A stretch of 13,852 nucleotides of DNA, from contig NW_004457282.1 in NCBI RefSeq assembly GCF_000313135.1, positions 1 to 13,852 on the forward strand, given 5' to 3'. The notes under the pieces are model-generated. The model was not told the DNA's origin. It ran no database searches and was given only the letters and a program-made list of their open reading frames with translations. This DNA comes from Acanthamoeba castellanii str. Neff (Eukaryota > Discosea > Longamoebia > Acanthamoebidae). The position numbers and the translations under genes are program-made. This document shows, piece by piece, positions 1 through 8,411 of this stretch; the stretch's first letter is position 1; the number at the start of each line of letters is the position of its first letter.

Positions 1-16
1 CTGCGCTCGAACTCGA

Positions 17-3000
17 CTACTGGAACTTGGTGCCGATGGCGCATGTCGAATCGTAGCTGTCGTTCGGGTCGTTGATGTCCTGATGTGTGAAGAAGAAGAT
101 GAAGAAGAAGAAGAGGATGATGAAGGTTAGGTGAGGAAGAAAACAAGTTGCACGATCATCACTTCGCTTCTGGAGTAATTCTCGGTGCCATCGACGGCGT
201 ACCTTCTCGCCAATGCCGACGGCGGTGGCGATCCAGAGGCCGATGATGGCCACCGCCAAGCCCACCTGCACGACCCACAGGCAGATCTTCACCACCAGTG
301 GCGGTTGCTGATGCGCCAATCACATACGGACAGACGAGACATAAGTTCGACGCCACAGTGGGACCGACCACAGAAGTGCGCGGTGCGTACCACGGGCGCT
401 CGCTTGTTCATCCAGGGGATCTTGTTCTCCGGCGAGAAGTCCTTCATCTCCGTGCTGCCGTTGTCGTCGTCGACGCGCTGGTAGGTGAAGCCCGGCCCGC
501 CGAGCCACGAGCCCCACGGCGCGAACCACCGCAGCACCTCGTGGGCCAGGAACAGCGCGATCATGCACGCAATGCTCACACCGTACGTCACCTGCGTGAG
601 CGCATGTCGTGCAGGTGCGATGGCACGCATGTACGGTGTGAGACCACGGGCTGGTCGAGACGTCAATTGCCATAGGTGCGTGCGCGTACCATGACGTAGG
701 TAGGAACGCAGTAGAGAGCAAGGCCCAGGTAGATCTCGACCAGGCCCAGCAGCACGAGCGCCTTGCCGAACCACGCGTGCGTCAGTCCGATCAGGTAGCC
801 CACCCAGTTGGGGTCGCGGTCTGTCCGATCGCAGTCGCGACCACTCGTGAGTGAGCCACACAGCCGGAAGTGGCGTATGCAAGGATGTGGCGTACATTTC
901 TTGAGGAACAGCTCCGCGATGACTCCAACGAGCGGCAAAAAGAAGGCGCAGATGAACACGATGATGCCGATGATCTCATGCGCTGCACTCGAAGGCAATT
1001 GTGTGCGTGTGCGTGTGCGTGTGCGTGTGCGTGTGCGTGCGCGTGCGCGTGTGCGTGTGCGTGTGCGTGTGCGTGTGCGTTCAGCACGATGTTCTCAGTG
1101 GTATGTGTGAGATGGTCGCACCTCCTTTGAAGTGGTCGATGTCCCGGTCGCTGACCCAGCTCACGATGAGGGCGAAGGCGATGAGGTTGACGACAAAGGT
1201 GAGGATGCCGAGGAAGCCGTGCAGGTGCACCCACACATAGCCGTACAGCACCCACTTGCCCTGCGGCGTCTTGCAATACCTGGGGAGGCGCCGGGATGAG
1301 CGATCGCGCTGGGCTTGCGCGGGGGGGGGGGCGTAGTGGCTCACCTTGCGATGAAAGCGCCGGCCACGGCGAGCAGGCCCCAGGCGAAGAGCATGAGGAT
1401 GCCGTGCGCCTTGCGCTTGTCGTCGGTGGAAACGCCGGCCGTGGCCCCTGTAAGGAAGTCGACCGTCGCCAGTCCTTTCTGTGCGGCGTAGACACACACA
1501 CACACCACACACCACCACACACCACACACACACACGGAGGCGCATTGTCAGCGCCAGTCGCTGACCTTGGCGCGTATTAGCTTACGGCGTGAGAAACCGA
1601 GAACGCACCGTGTTGGAGGCGTGTTGACAGAAGTCAGGGCAGTCGCGCTCGACCAGGGAACGCTTCCCCGATGGCGCGTCATAGGCCCACAGCAGTTTCT
1701 GTGCGTGCGAGTGCGGGTGTGCCGCGGACAATCTGCGCGTTAGCTTACGCCCGATGCCAGGAAAGTACTGAAGTGAACGAGTAGCAGTCAGCGCCGCACC
1801 TGGAAGCTGCCACCGATCACATTGTCGCCCTGCGCGTCGCCCGTGTTCAGCTTGCGCCGGAGCTGGCATGTGGACCATCCATTCACACCTGTACCATCCG
1901 GCGCGCGAGGGAAAGTGAGTGGCGAGTATGCCTCGGCACTGCACGATATGTGCACGAGCGAGAGCTGTGCACGTACTCTCAGCGGAGACGAGTTCGACGT
2001 TTTGCACCGCATCACTCCCGGGCGTTTCGTGTGCCGTCGCCTTCCGGTCGACCACGACGCCAGTGCCGCTGCGCAGACACATGCCAGGAAGGGCCGGATT
2101 AGTGTAATGAGCTATGACGGCGTGAGGGCAGGCGAGCTAACCCGTTGAAGGAGCACCACATGATGTCCGCTCCCACCATGTTCTCGTTGTTGTTGATGCC
2201 GAGCGCCCACCACGAACTAGTGCGAGCCGACACGTTGAACTCGATCGCTGGTGCGGAGGCCGTGTGAGTCTCGAGAGGGAACGGCAAAGGAGAAGTGCGT
2301 ACAGTCTCCGTCGTCGATCAGTGTCCAGTTGAGCCGCCAGGTCTTTGTCGGATTCTCGTAAAAGTTGACCGTTGGACCCGCGGGCGTGGGAGCGGAGTCG
2401 TTGCACGCCCCTGATGAGTGCCCGCATGATGACACGTCAGCATCGCACTCCCAACAAAAGACCAGGGTGTGCAAAAGTACATTGTGATTGGCCGAACTGG
2501 ATGTACGTGGGGTAGTTGGTCCCCGCGATGTGCATCTCGAATGTATCGATGTCTGTCGGCAGCTGCGGGGTGTACAGCGAACGAGAGAGGGTCCGTGAGC
2601 TCACGCCATACCGCACGCGGCGAAAGAAAGAAAAAAGGCAGGGCTGTTGCAGCAGTCCATCATACCGAGTTGCCGAGGGCGTGGATGACATACTGCGGCT
2701 CATCGGGGGTGATGTCGCGGTCCTGGGAGTCATTGGTCACGAGGAGACGTTGGAACTTGACCCACTTGTAGCCATCGATCTAGTGGAGTACAAGAGAAAG
2801 TAATGAGTGTGAGTGTTGTTTGTCCTCACAACCGAAGCTCAAGGTCGGCAAACGCGAGCGTACGGAGCCAAAGGACCGGTTCAACAGATGACTTGTTGCG
2901 TCTCGTATGGGTCTGCAGGCCACGACAGCTTTAGGATGTGACAATGCTAAGAAACGAGAAATTGCGTACTGCTGAAGGGCCGTGGCCCGGTAGTCAAGCA

Positions 3001-3690
3001 CACAACCGCCAGGACCCGCGCAGGCACCGATGTCGCCCCCGATCCAGCCGACCCATACGTCCGAACCGTCTGCGCACGTAAATAACCACACAGGTGAGCC
3101 AGCCAGCCCTGTCGGCCATGACGTCCAGCAGCATCGCAGAGTGGCGGGGAGAAGCGTACTTCCGCTGCTGTCCATGGACCCATCGGTCGAGATGCCCACG
3201 CCCATCCAGCCATTGACCTGTGGGAGAGTTGATGAGATTCTCCGGAACCATCAACGGGAGAGAAGGAGCAGCGACGGCTGCCAAGGTACGTACCTTGGCG
3301 GCCAGGCCGATCTCAATGTTGTCACCGACAATAGACCAGTACATCCTGGTGGGCACACAAGCAGACACGCACGCACACACGAGTTGGCCACAACTGCAGT
3401 AGCGCGGTAGCGCGAGCCAGCGGTACCTGTAGTCGTAGACCGACGCCTGGAGCTTCACGCAGTTGTCGAAGTCGGTTTGGTTCCACAGCGAGAACGTTGC
3501 GGCTGCACGCAGAGCAATTATAATTAAATAATTAATAAAAATGAAATATTTAATAAACAGCCAATAAAACCAGCACGGAAAATGCCGCAAGTTGGAGAAG
3601 GGGGATTGGGGGGGGGGTACCTGAAGCGAAGTCCAGGCTCGCCAGTACGACGACGGCGACAAAGAAGAACGAAAGCGTCGTCCCCTTCAT
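17..3690 (-). CDS. Tandem-DOMON cytochrome b561 transmembrane electron carrier (20 exons)
   Basis: Predicted secretory or plasma-membrane redox protein of 654 aa. Exons, in + coordinates from 5' to 3': 3690-3621, 3502-3427, 3345-3294, 3217-3160, 3069-2970, 2912-2864, 2779-2666, 2562-2481, 2410-2303, 2247-2142, 2068-1977, 1888-1800, 1698-1609, 1478-1345, 1279-1122, 982-896, 820-690, 591-391, 307-203, 79-17 (TAG). Exon 1 encodes a signal peptide (MKGTTLSFFFVAVVVLAS). DOMON 1 spans about aa 36-195 (GWMGVGISTDGSM; Met81 and His184 are candidate haem ligands). DOMON 2 spans about aa 210-372 (WWALGINNNENMVGAD; Met260 and His358). A b561 core follows with His387, His425/427, His461 and His503 on successive helices (HGILMLFAWG, VHLHGFLGIL, HEIIGIIVFI, HAWFGKAL), then two more helices near aa 535-552 and 604-630. 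In this family, electrons pass from cytosolic ascorbate across the membrane to ferric iron or other acceptors. Donor and acceptor are unknown here. The least certain joins are exons 12-14, in a repeat-rich stretch. Confidence 0.88.
1001..1080. repeat. GTGTGC/GTGCGC microsatellite in intron 15
   Basis: About 80 bp of alternating pyrimidine-purine sequence built from GTGTGC units, with a GTGCGC-rich centre at about 1040-1052. It lies wholly inside intron 15 (983-1121) of the DOMON-b561 gene. On the coding strand it reads as an ACGCAC tract between the donor and the acceptor. It opens spurious His-Ala and Val-Arg reading frames. Confidence 0.95.
1492..1535. repeat. (CA)n-rich imperfect microsatellite in intron 13
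   Basis: A run of CA dinucleotides interrupted by CCA units, inside intron 13 (1479-1608) of the DOMON-b561 gene. On the coding strand it is a TG/TGG tract just before the CGCACAG acceptor. It is the second CA/TG-type tract in this gene. Confidence 0.9.
3516..3569. other. AT-rich island in intron 1 of the DOMON-b561 gene
   Basis: An almost pure A/T stretch inside a GC-rich locus, in intron 1 (3503-3620). It contains the 13-mer ATTAAATAATTAA at 3523-3535, which recurs in the first intron of the DHHC gene. The same intron carries a 10-base G run at 3608-3617 right behind the 5' splice site. Confidence 0.8.
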
Positions 3691-4064
3691 CCTTTCTTTA
3701 CCGACGGGAACGAAGTAATCAGAAACAAAATCAAAAGGGAAGGAGGCAGGGGACTTGCTCCCTGCTGGTCGTGCAGTTGGTGCTTGCTTGTGGAGGACTA
3801 CGCCAATGGCACTCCGCTAAGGGGATCCGGGAATGGGCCTTTCCGGTCGGCGGCGATTGGGCGGGCACACACCGCGGTGCCGGAGGGGCGGGGTGGTCAA
3901 CCGCCTCGCTGAGTCAGGTCTCGCCAGCTCTCGAGCCGAGTACGGAAGACGGAAAGGAAGATGGTGATGCTTTATCAATCCACAGTGACGGGATGGATAC
4001 AATAAATAGCGCACAGAAGCGACAGAGAGGCAATGAAGCTGCAAGGGGGGTGGGAATGCTGGTG
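3691..4064 (-). promoter_or_regulatory. Intergenic: EMC4 3' end and DOMON-b561 upstream region
   Basis: 374 bp between the EMC4 stop codon and the DOMON-b561 start codon, both on the minus strand. It must hold the EMC4 3' UTR and the downstream promoter. I find no convincing TATA box or canonical AATAAA on the minus strand. A plus-strand reading frame through it (3582-4133) has no recognisable domain and crosses intron 1 and EMC4 exon 4. Confidence 0.5.
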
Positions 4065-4911
4065 CTAGTAGGTGAAGCCACCTCCCGAGAAGTCCAACAC
4101 CTGGAGATGATGAGAGGAGAAGAAGGGGGTTGATGAGAGGCCTGTGACATCCACGTGGATCCATCCATGGTAGACACATCACACGAATGGACGAGGCTTG
4201 GCGGATGGTACCTGCTTGGGGCTGAGGCCCATAGCCCAATCGGCATCGGTCGGCAGCAAACCCAGGTTGTAGGCCTTGTAGGCGCCCAGGCCGAAAGTGA
4301 GGAGATTGATCGCAACGAAGACGAGCTGGGGCAGCAACAGCTCGCTGCCCAACTCAGCGAAGCGCGCAAACTCTGAGTGTGTTGCAGTGCGGTTGCGTTT
4401 GAGAGTGAGACAACAGCGCGGAGCCTTTGTGTGCGCTCATTGAGAGAGGGAGCACGTACCGGATCGCACGGACACGATCGCCTTCAGCGGGTTCGCAACG
4501 GTGTAGAGGGTGATCATGATGTTGAAGATGTTAACGCCGCTGCCGGTCATCCACATCATGAACAGGGTCATGAAGATGCTGCGTCCAGGCGCATAGGCCG
4601 CCTCCCACGCTTTCTGGGGGGGAGCACTATCAGCAAACTGTCCATTGATGCCGAATCTGCACAAGATTTGGGAGGAGATGGACCTTCTTGAGAAGCTCCT
4701 TCATGTTGGGCGTGGCAGGGGCATTGCCCTTGCCTGCGCCAGTGCGGCTGCCCGCCTCGCTCGAGACTTGCACATCGCCTCTGTAGCCCAGGGGGGCGAT
4801 GATTTGTCCCGAAGATGATGTCGATGAGGAAGTGGAGAGGCTCACTTCTCGCCTCGTCTGGTACTTGTCCTTGGACAAATCAAACGCCCATTTCCGCTCT
4901 TCCTTCTGCAT
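4065..4911 (-). CDS. EMC4: ER membrane protein complex subunit 4 (EMC4/TMEM85)
   Basis: Subunit of the ER membrane protein complex, which inserts tail-anchored and multi-pass proteins into the ER. Four exons: 4911-4684, 4613-4460, 4372-4212, 4100-4065 (TAG), giving 192 aa (the human protein is about 183 aa). Family landmarks in order are KWAFDL near the N-terminus, LGYRGDVQ, KKAWEAAYAPGRSIFMTLFM leading into the first hydrophobic helix, GVNIFNIMITLYTVANPLKA, a second hydrophobic segment (LVFVAINLLTFGLGAYKAYN), LGLLPTDADW, and the terminal DFSGGGFTY encoded by a separate 36-nt last exon. Exon 1 ends in KK and exon 2 opens with KAWEAA, which rebuilds the conserved block. The first intron has an atypical GTCCAT donor. 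There is no signal peptide, as expected for EMC4. Confidence 0.95.
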
Positions 4912-5165
4912 CTTGGTTCTGATCTAATTCAATTGCGAGGTGGGCACTTTTCCTTTCGTTTCTTTCTTTTCTTCAAAAATCAGCAGATCCTCCATCTCGC
5001 AGATGATCTTATTTCATCTCTTGCGTGGCAGACGGCGACTTTCATCTTGGCCCAGGAATGCGTGTACTGGGGAACGAGTGTTTCAGTTTTTTCAATGTTT
5101 TTGGTTTATGATCGGCTTTTGTTTCCCCTCCCGCGCCAGATGATGTGAACAAAACAAGTGAGAGC
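4912..5165 (-). promoter_or_regulatory. Fibrillarin 3' flank and EMC4 upstream region
   Basis: 254 bp between the fibrillarin stop and the EMC4 start, both on the minus strand. It should contain the fibrillarin 3' UTR and polyadenylation site and the EMC4 promoter. The plus-strand sequence has T-rich runs (about 4948-4978 and 5085-5120), A-rich on the transcribed sense. No RNA gene or promoter box is recognisable. Confidence 0.45.
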
Positions 5166-6333
5166 TTAGGCCTTCGCCTCGGGTCTGTAGACACCCACGA
5201 CGACGGCGTGGTCCCTCTCGTAGGGCTCGAGCGTGATCTGCTCCATGGGCTTGAAGTTCTCCTGCCTGAGCTTCTGCACCTCCTTGGCGAAGACAGCCTC
5301 GGGGGCGGCCGTGGAATCGATACAGTTGGCCTTGATGGAGATGACGAAGTGACCGCCGTTCTTGAGGAACTGGTGGGCGTTGATGGCCACGATACGGGCC
5401 TGATCGGGCTGGGCAACATCGGCAAAGACGACATCGACCATTCCGACGAGCATTCGGTACTTGAGGGGGTAACGGGCATCCTCGACGATGGGGACGACGT
5501 TGGTCCTCTTCTTGGCGACGTTGATGAGATCTCGGCCCGAGCGGTGGGAGAACTCAACAGCGTACACCATTCCTTGCTGCACATTTGGACGAGGGGCACA
5601 AAATTAGCAGCTGCGGAAGATAAAATCTCGGAGGAGATTTATGAAGGCATGATAGTATGATGGAGGGAACACGTACAGGTCCGACCATGTCGGAGACGTG
5701 CGACACGGAGGTACCGGAGGCGGCACCGAGGTAGAGGACGCGGGCGCCAGGCTTGACCCACACGTTCTCGACACCACCGATGATGGCAGCAGCAAGCTTA
5801 GAGCGGAAAGGATTCCACACCCTGTACTCCACCTTCGATCCATCGACCTCCTGAAGGTAGTCGAACGAAAGAGGGCCGCGATTAATTCACTGACCGAATG
5901 GGGGGGGGGCGCAATTTACGCGATTTCGGCACTAAAAGGACCGCGGAGAGATGACCACTGAAATTGAATAAGGGGGAGTGTAGAGGCTACGTACATCGAC
6001 AGAAATACGCTTCTCTCCGTATACGGAGTCTCCGGGGACCAAGTTGCGCGTGCAAAGAGCGTCCTCCTTGCCTCGGGCGATGAACACGCCGTCGAGTCTG
6101 TGCTTCTCGATGACGACCTTCTTGCCGCCCCTCATGCCACCAGCTCCACCACGTCCGCCACCGCGACCGCCACCGCGGCCCCTGGAGGCACCACGGCTGC
6201 CACCACGGCCGCCACGATCGCCACCGCGACCGCCGCCGAATCCTCCGCGACCGCCACCACGGCCGCCACGATCGCCACCGCGACCACGCGGGGAGAAGCC
6301 ACCACCGCGACCACCGCGAGGAGAGAAGCTCAT
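5166..6333 (-). CDS. FBL: Fibrillarin, box C/D snoRNP 2'-O-methyltransferase
   Basis: Nucleolar methyltransferase of box C/D snoRNPs. It 2'-O-methylates rRNA guided by snoRNAs and uses S-adenosylmethionine. Three exons: 6333-5995, 5850-5677, 5576-5166 (TAA), giving 307 aa. The N-terminal GAR domain (about aa 4-70) is an RGG/RGGG repeat. The methyltransferase domain begins near aa 71. Visible family blocks are [16 protein letters not shown], the AdoMet motif [17 protein letters not shown] (aa 151-167), [56 protein letters not shown] and [17 protein letters not shown]. The expected catalytic K-D-K-H set is present as Lys131, Asp224, Lys253 and His294. Length and start fit the family. Both introns have GTACGT donors, and I see no snoRNA C/D boxes in either. 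Confidence 0.98.
6124..6324 (-). repeat. GAR (RGG) repeat coding region of fibrillarin
   Basis: Degenerate in-frame repeats encode Arg-Gly-Gly units with interspersed Phe, Asp and Ser, the RNA-binding and nucleolar-targeting domain of fibrillarin. In vertebrates the arginines are asymmetrically dimethylated. On the plus strand the same bases make proline-rich and Ala/Thr-rich open frames, which I treat as shadows. Confidence 0.9.
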
Positions 6334-6665
6334 TCTATGTGTGATGAGAGATCTGAAATTGAAAGAGAAGGAGGCCGCTGACGGAGTGTGGTCGTCTGCG
6401 CACGGAGGTGAGGAAAGAGAAATACCAGACCTCCGAGCTTTCTTCTCCGGCCGTTGGGAGGGGGGCGGAGAAGGCCAAGAAGGGAGAAAAAACCAGGGAA
6501 TGCTTTGCATTCCGAAAATTTGTCGACAAATTATCGGCCACACCACGGTTGCGCACCGGGAGGGGCCGCATTGCGCAGGCGCCTGGTGGAGTGCTGTATG
6601 TGATATCGCCCAACTTAAGCATTCTAGTTTCGCCGTTGTTACAACCTCTAGCTTGACCGGCGAGC
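6334..6665 (-). promoter_or_regulatory. Fibrillarin upstream region and DHHC gene 3' flank
   Basis: 332 bp between the DHHC stop and the fibrillarin start codon. It holds the DHHC 3' UTR and the likely fibrillarin promoter. There is no clear TATA box. It contains two adjacent inverted repeats (listed separately) and a GC-rich stretch at about 6568-6584 with the core TTGCGCAGGCGCC. No protein-coding or RNA gene is supported here. Confidence 0.5.
6497..6532. repeat. Two adjacent inverted repeats upstream of fibrillarin
   Basis: GGAATGC-TTT-GCATTCC (6497-6513) is a 7-bp-arm inverted repeat with a 3-nt centre. Three bases later AATTTGTCGACAAATT (6517-6532) is a perfect 16-bp palindrome. They sit about 165-200 bp upstream of the fibrillarin ATG. 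Dimeric transcription-factor binding sites are a plausible reading. A hairpin in the 3' UTR of the upstream DHHC transcript is an alternative. Confidence 0.7.
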
Positions 6666-8313
6666 TCATCGCCGTCGCAGGTCGTATGATTCGCCGGGCA
6701 CGTCGTAGGAATCGTCTGATCGCTCCCGGCGGTTCGAGGGGTAGGAGAAGCCAGTGCCTCTCGGAGGCGTCGGCCAAAACCACATCCACATGCTGTCTCC
6801 CAAGAAGTATCTGGTGGCACAGGGTGACACCTGATGTCAGCAGAGCACCAGCGAGTAAAGGCGAGACCAGGCGAGCGAACCGGATGTTGGCCATCGTGCC
6901 CAAGTCGTAACGGTTGTAATCTTCTTCGCTCTTCTTCGGTCTCCTTGCGCTCGTTCCCCATGACATTGCCATCTTGGCCTTTGCCCCCCCCCCACAAAGA
7001 AAGAGAACGAGTCAATGTTTCAGAAACGAGAAGAGAGGAGCGCGCGAGCGCGTACCAGGAAGGGGTTGGAGTGCACGGCGAGGTAGTCGATGAACGTCTT
7101 GTTGCGAGCGATGAGTCGGACGTGATCGTTCAACAGGAACGCCTGGAAGAAGACGAAGACGCCCAGAATGCAGGTGCTCGCAAACACTACTCAAAACGCA
7201 GTCGTGTCAGCCATCACAAGGACAAGCCCGTGTGTCCGCGCATACATTACCTCGCCAGTTGGCCGTCTCCGCCGCTGCAGCGAAATCTTCGGGCATGGAT
7301 TCATCCTGTTGGGGAGGTTGAGTGAGAACACACTTTCACCTCCTAAGCTCACTCATTGGGGCGGTTGCGGGGAGCGAACCGGAGATGGCAGCTGATGGTA
7401 GTGCTGGTAGAAGAGGTAGAGGAAGCTGGAGCAGGAAATGAGGCCGTAGAAAAGGAACAAGAGGAAGTACTTGGTGTTGTGATAGCCCACGCAGGTCTGA
7501 ATCCACGGGCCTTGTCGTTACGCGCGGAAAGTCAGCCAAACCGCCACTTCGTAAATGGAAGAAGAGGAGGCATGTACAGTGGTGATCCATCATCAGTACA
7601 CATCTGCACAGATGATCAAGGAAGAAGTGTGTAACACTTAGTATCGAGTTGAAAAGGACGACGACGACGAAGAAGAGGGATCATCAGTACCTCTGGCAGA
7701 ACTTGCAGTGGTGCGCCCTCTCCGGACGGAAGGCGCTGCACTTGGAGCACCACAGCACTTGTCGGCCCGCATGTGCGTCCTCTAAGTCCGCGCTCTGTGC
7801 AATATCACATTTCAACAATGAATTAATATATAAATATTATTTATTAAATAATTAAATTAGAAATTAGAAAACTACAATATAAATGTAAATATCAGGTACC
7901 CAGTCCTTGGGCACGTAGCCGGGGCCGACGGTGAAAGTGAGGTAATAGGTCCACCAGAACATGGCCAACGGGAAGTGGAGTGCCGCAAGGAGCAAGATGG
8001 ACAGCAGCGAGATCGAAGAGGGCTCGGAGTCTAGTTCCGATAAAAGCAGCGGAGACGAGGATGCATCTTCGTCTGCCGGGAGAGAGGGTGAAGCGACGGA
8101 AGATGGGGAAGCAGAAGATGGGGAAGGGGCAGAGTAGAGCCAGAGGGGCTGCAGAAAGATGTGTCGCCACGCGTTGAAGTAGATGTAGATGAAACAGGCA
8201 ACGGCCAGGCCAAGGGTCATGCGGCCAGCCAAGGCCATGAACAAGACCGCGCGGTCATTCCCTGGGCGCTGCACCGAAAGCGGCAGCCCCGAGCTGGTGC
8301 GTTCTCGTCCCAT
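6666..8313 (-). CDS. DHHC-type protein S-acyltransferase (palmitoyltransferase)
   Basis: Membrane enzyme that attaches palmitate to cysteines of target proteins through an acyl-enzyme intermediate on the DHHC cysteine. Eight exons: 8313-7900, 7794-7691, 7603-7578, 7510-7380, 7305-7251, 7186-7056, 6978-6881, 6810-6666 (TGA), giving 367 aa. Four hydrophobic segments lie near aa 22-46, 101-127, 196-220 and 246-266. A Ser/Pro/Asp-rich loop (about aa 62-100) lies between the first two. The Cys-rich domain reads [20 protein letters not shown], then [21 protein letters not shown], with DHHC at aa 179-182. Also present are a DPG-like motif (GPGYVP), a TTxE-like segment (NKTFIDYL) and a C-terminal [24 protein letters not shown] tail typical of the family. 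An in-frame ATG at 8394 would add 27 residues; I prefer 8313 because the extra residues are not family-like. Exons 4 and 7 follow AAG acceptors. Substrates are unknown. Confidence 0.94.
7578..7603 (-). other. 26-nt microexon encoding CVLMMDHH of the DHHC enzyme
   Basis: The third exon is 26 nt. It supplies eight full codons plus one base at each end. The catalytic cysteine codon is split: its T is in this exon and its GC in the next. Skipping it would remove the DHH motif and shift the frame (26 is not a multiple of 3). It shares the 11-mer ATCATCAGTAC (plus strand, 7589-7599) with the donor site of the preceding intron (7680-7690). Confidence 0.85.
7819..7893. other. AT-rich island in intron 1 of the DHHC gene
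   Basis: About 75 bp of almost pure A/T in intron 1 (7795-7899), against a GC-rich background. It contains ATTAAATAATTAA at 7843-7855, the same 13-mer in the same orientation as in the first intron of the DOMON-b561 gene. Confidence 0.8.
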
Positions 8314-8411
8314 TGTTAAGTAATTGTTTTTTTTTAAATGCCCAGAGAATAAAAGAGAAAGTCCTCCACGCCCATTGGCCTTATCTAGTTTCATGCAAGT
8401 GAGTGCTCCGC
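8314..8411 (-). promoter_or_regulatory. Short intergenic gap upstream of the DHHC gene
   Basis: 98 bp separate the stop of the ubiquitin-like/E2-variant gene from the preferred DHHC start. A 9-base T run on the plus strand (8327-8335) becomes an A-rich leader just before the ATG on the sense strand. The gap is short enough that promoter elements may lie inside the upstream gene. Confidence 0.45.

Noticed and set aside
90..121. GAAGAAGAAGAT repeat as a coding acidic tract or microsatellite of note
   Set aside because: On the sense strand it is the polypyrimidine tract of the last intron of the DOMON-b561 gene, just before the CACATCAG acceptor.
808..1531. Frames encoding long His-Ala or Val-Arg/Cys-Val repeats
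   Set aside because: Products of the GTGTGC microsatellite inside intron 15 of the DOMON-b561 gene, not coding.
5145..5660. 171-aa plus-strand reading frame
   Set aside because: Antisense to fibrillarin exon 3. It has no recognisable domain and is explained by GC-rich third positions.
5577..5994. snoRNA hosted in fibrillarin introns
   Set aside because: Neither intron has paired C and D boxes or an H/ACA pattern.
6568..6584. TTGCGCAGGCGCC as an NRF1-like site
   Set aside because: The likeness is real, but I know of no NRF1 orthologue in amoebae, and GC-rich matches of this kind are common here.
6044..6910. 288-aa plus-strand proline-rich reading frame opposite fibrillarin
   Set aside because: It is the complement of the GAR-coding repeat and the DHHC 3' end. 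The minus-strand protein is unmistakable fibrillarin, and the proline richness follows from reversing Gly/Arg codons.
7604..7690. Possible intronic box C/D snoRNA (CTGATGA near the start of DHHC intron 2)
   Set aside because: The C-box-like sequence overlaps the donor site, and there is no CUGA D box or terminal stem near the 3' end.
8314..8394. Upstream ATG for the DHHC gene at 8394
   Set aside because: It is in frame and would add 27 residues, but it leaves only 17 bp to the upstream gene and the extension has no family features. Kept as an alternative start.
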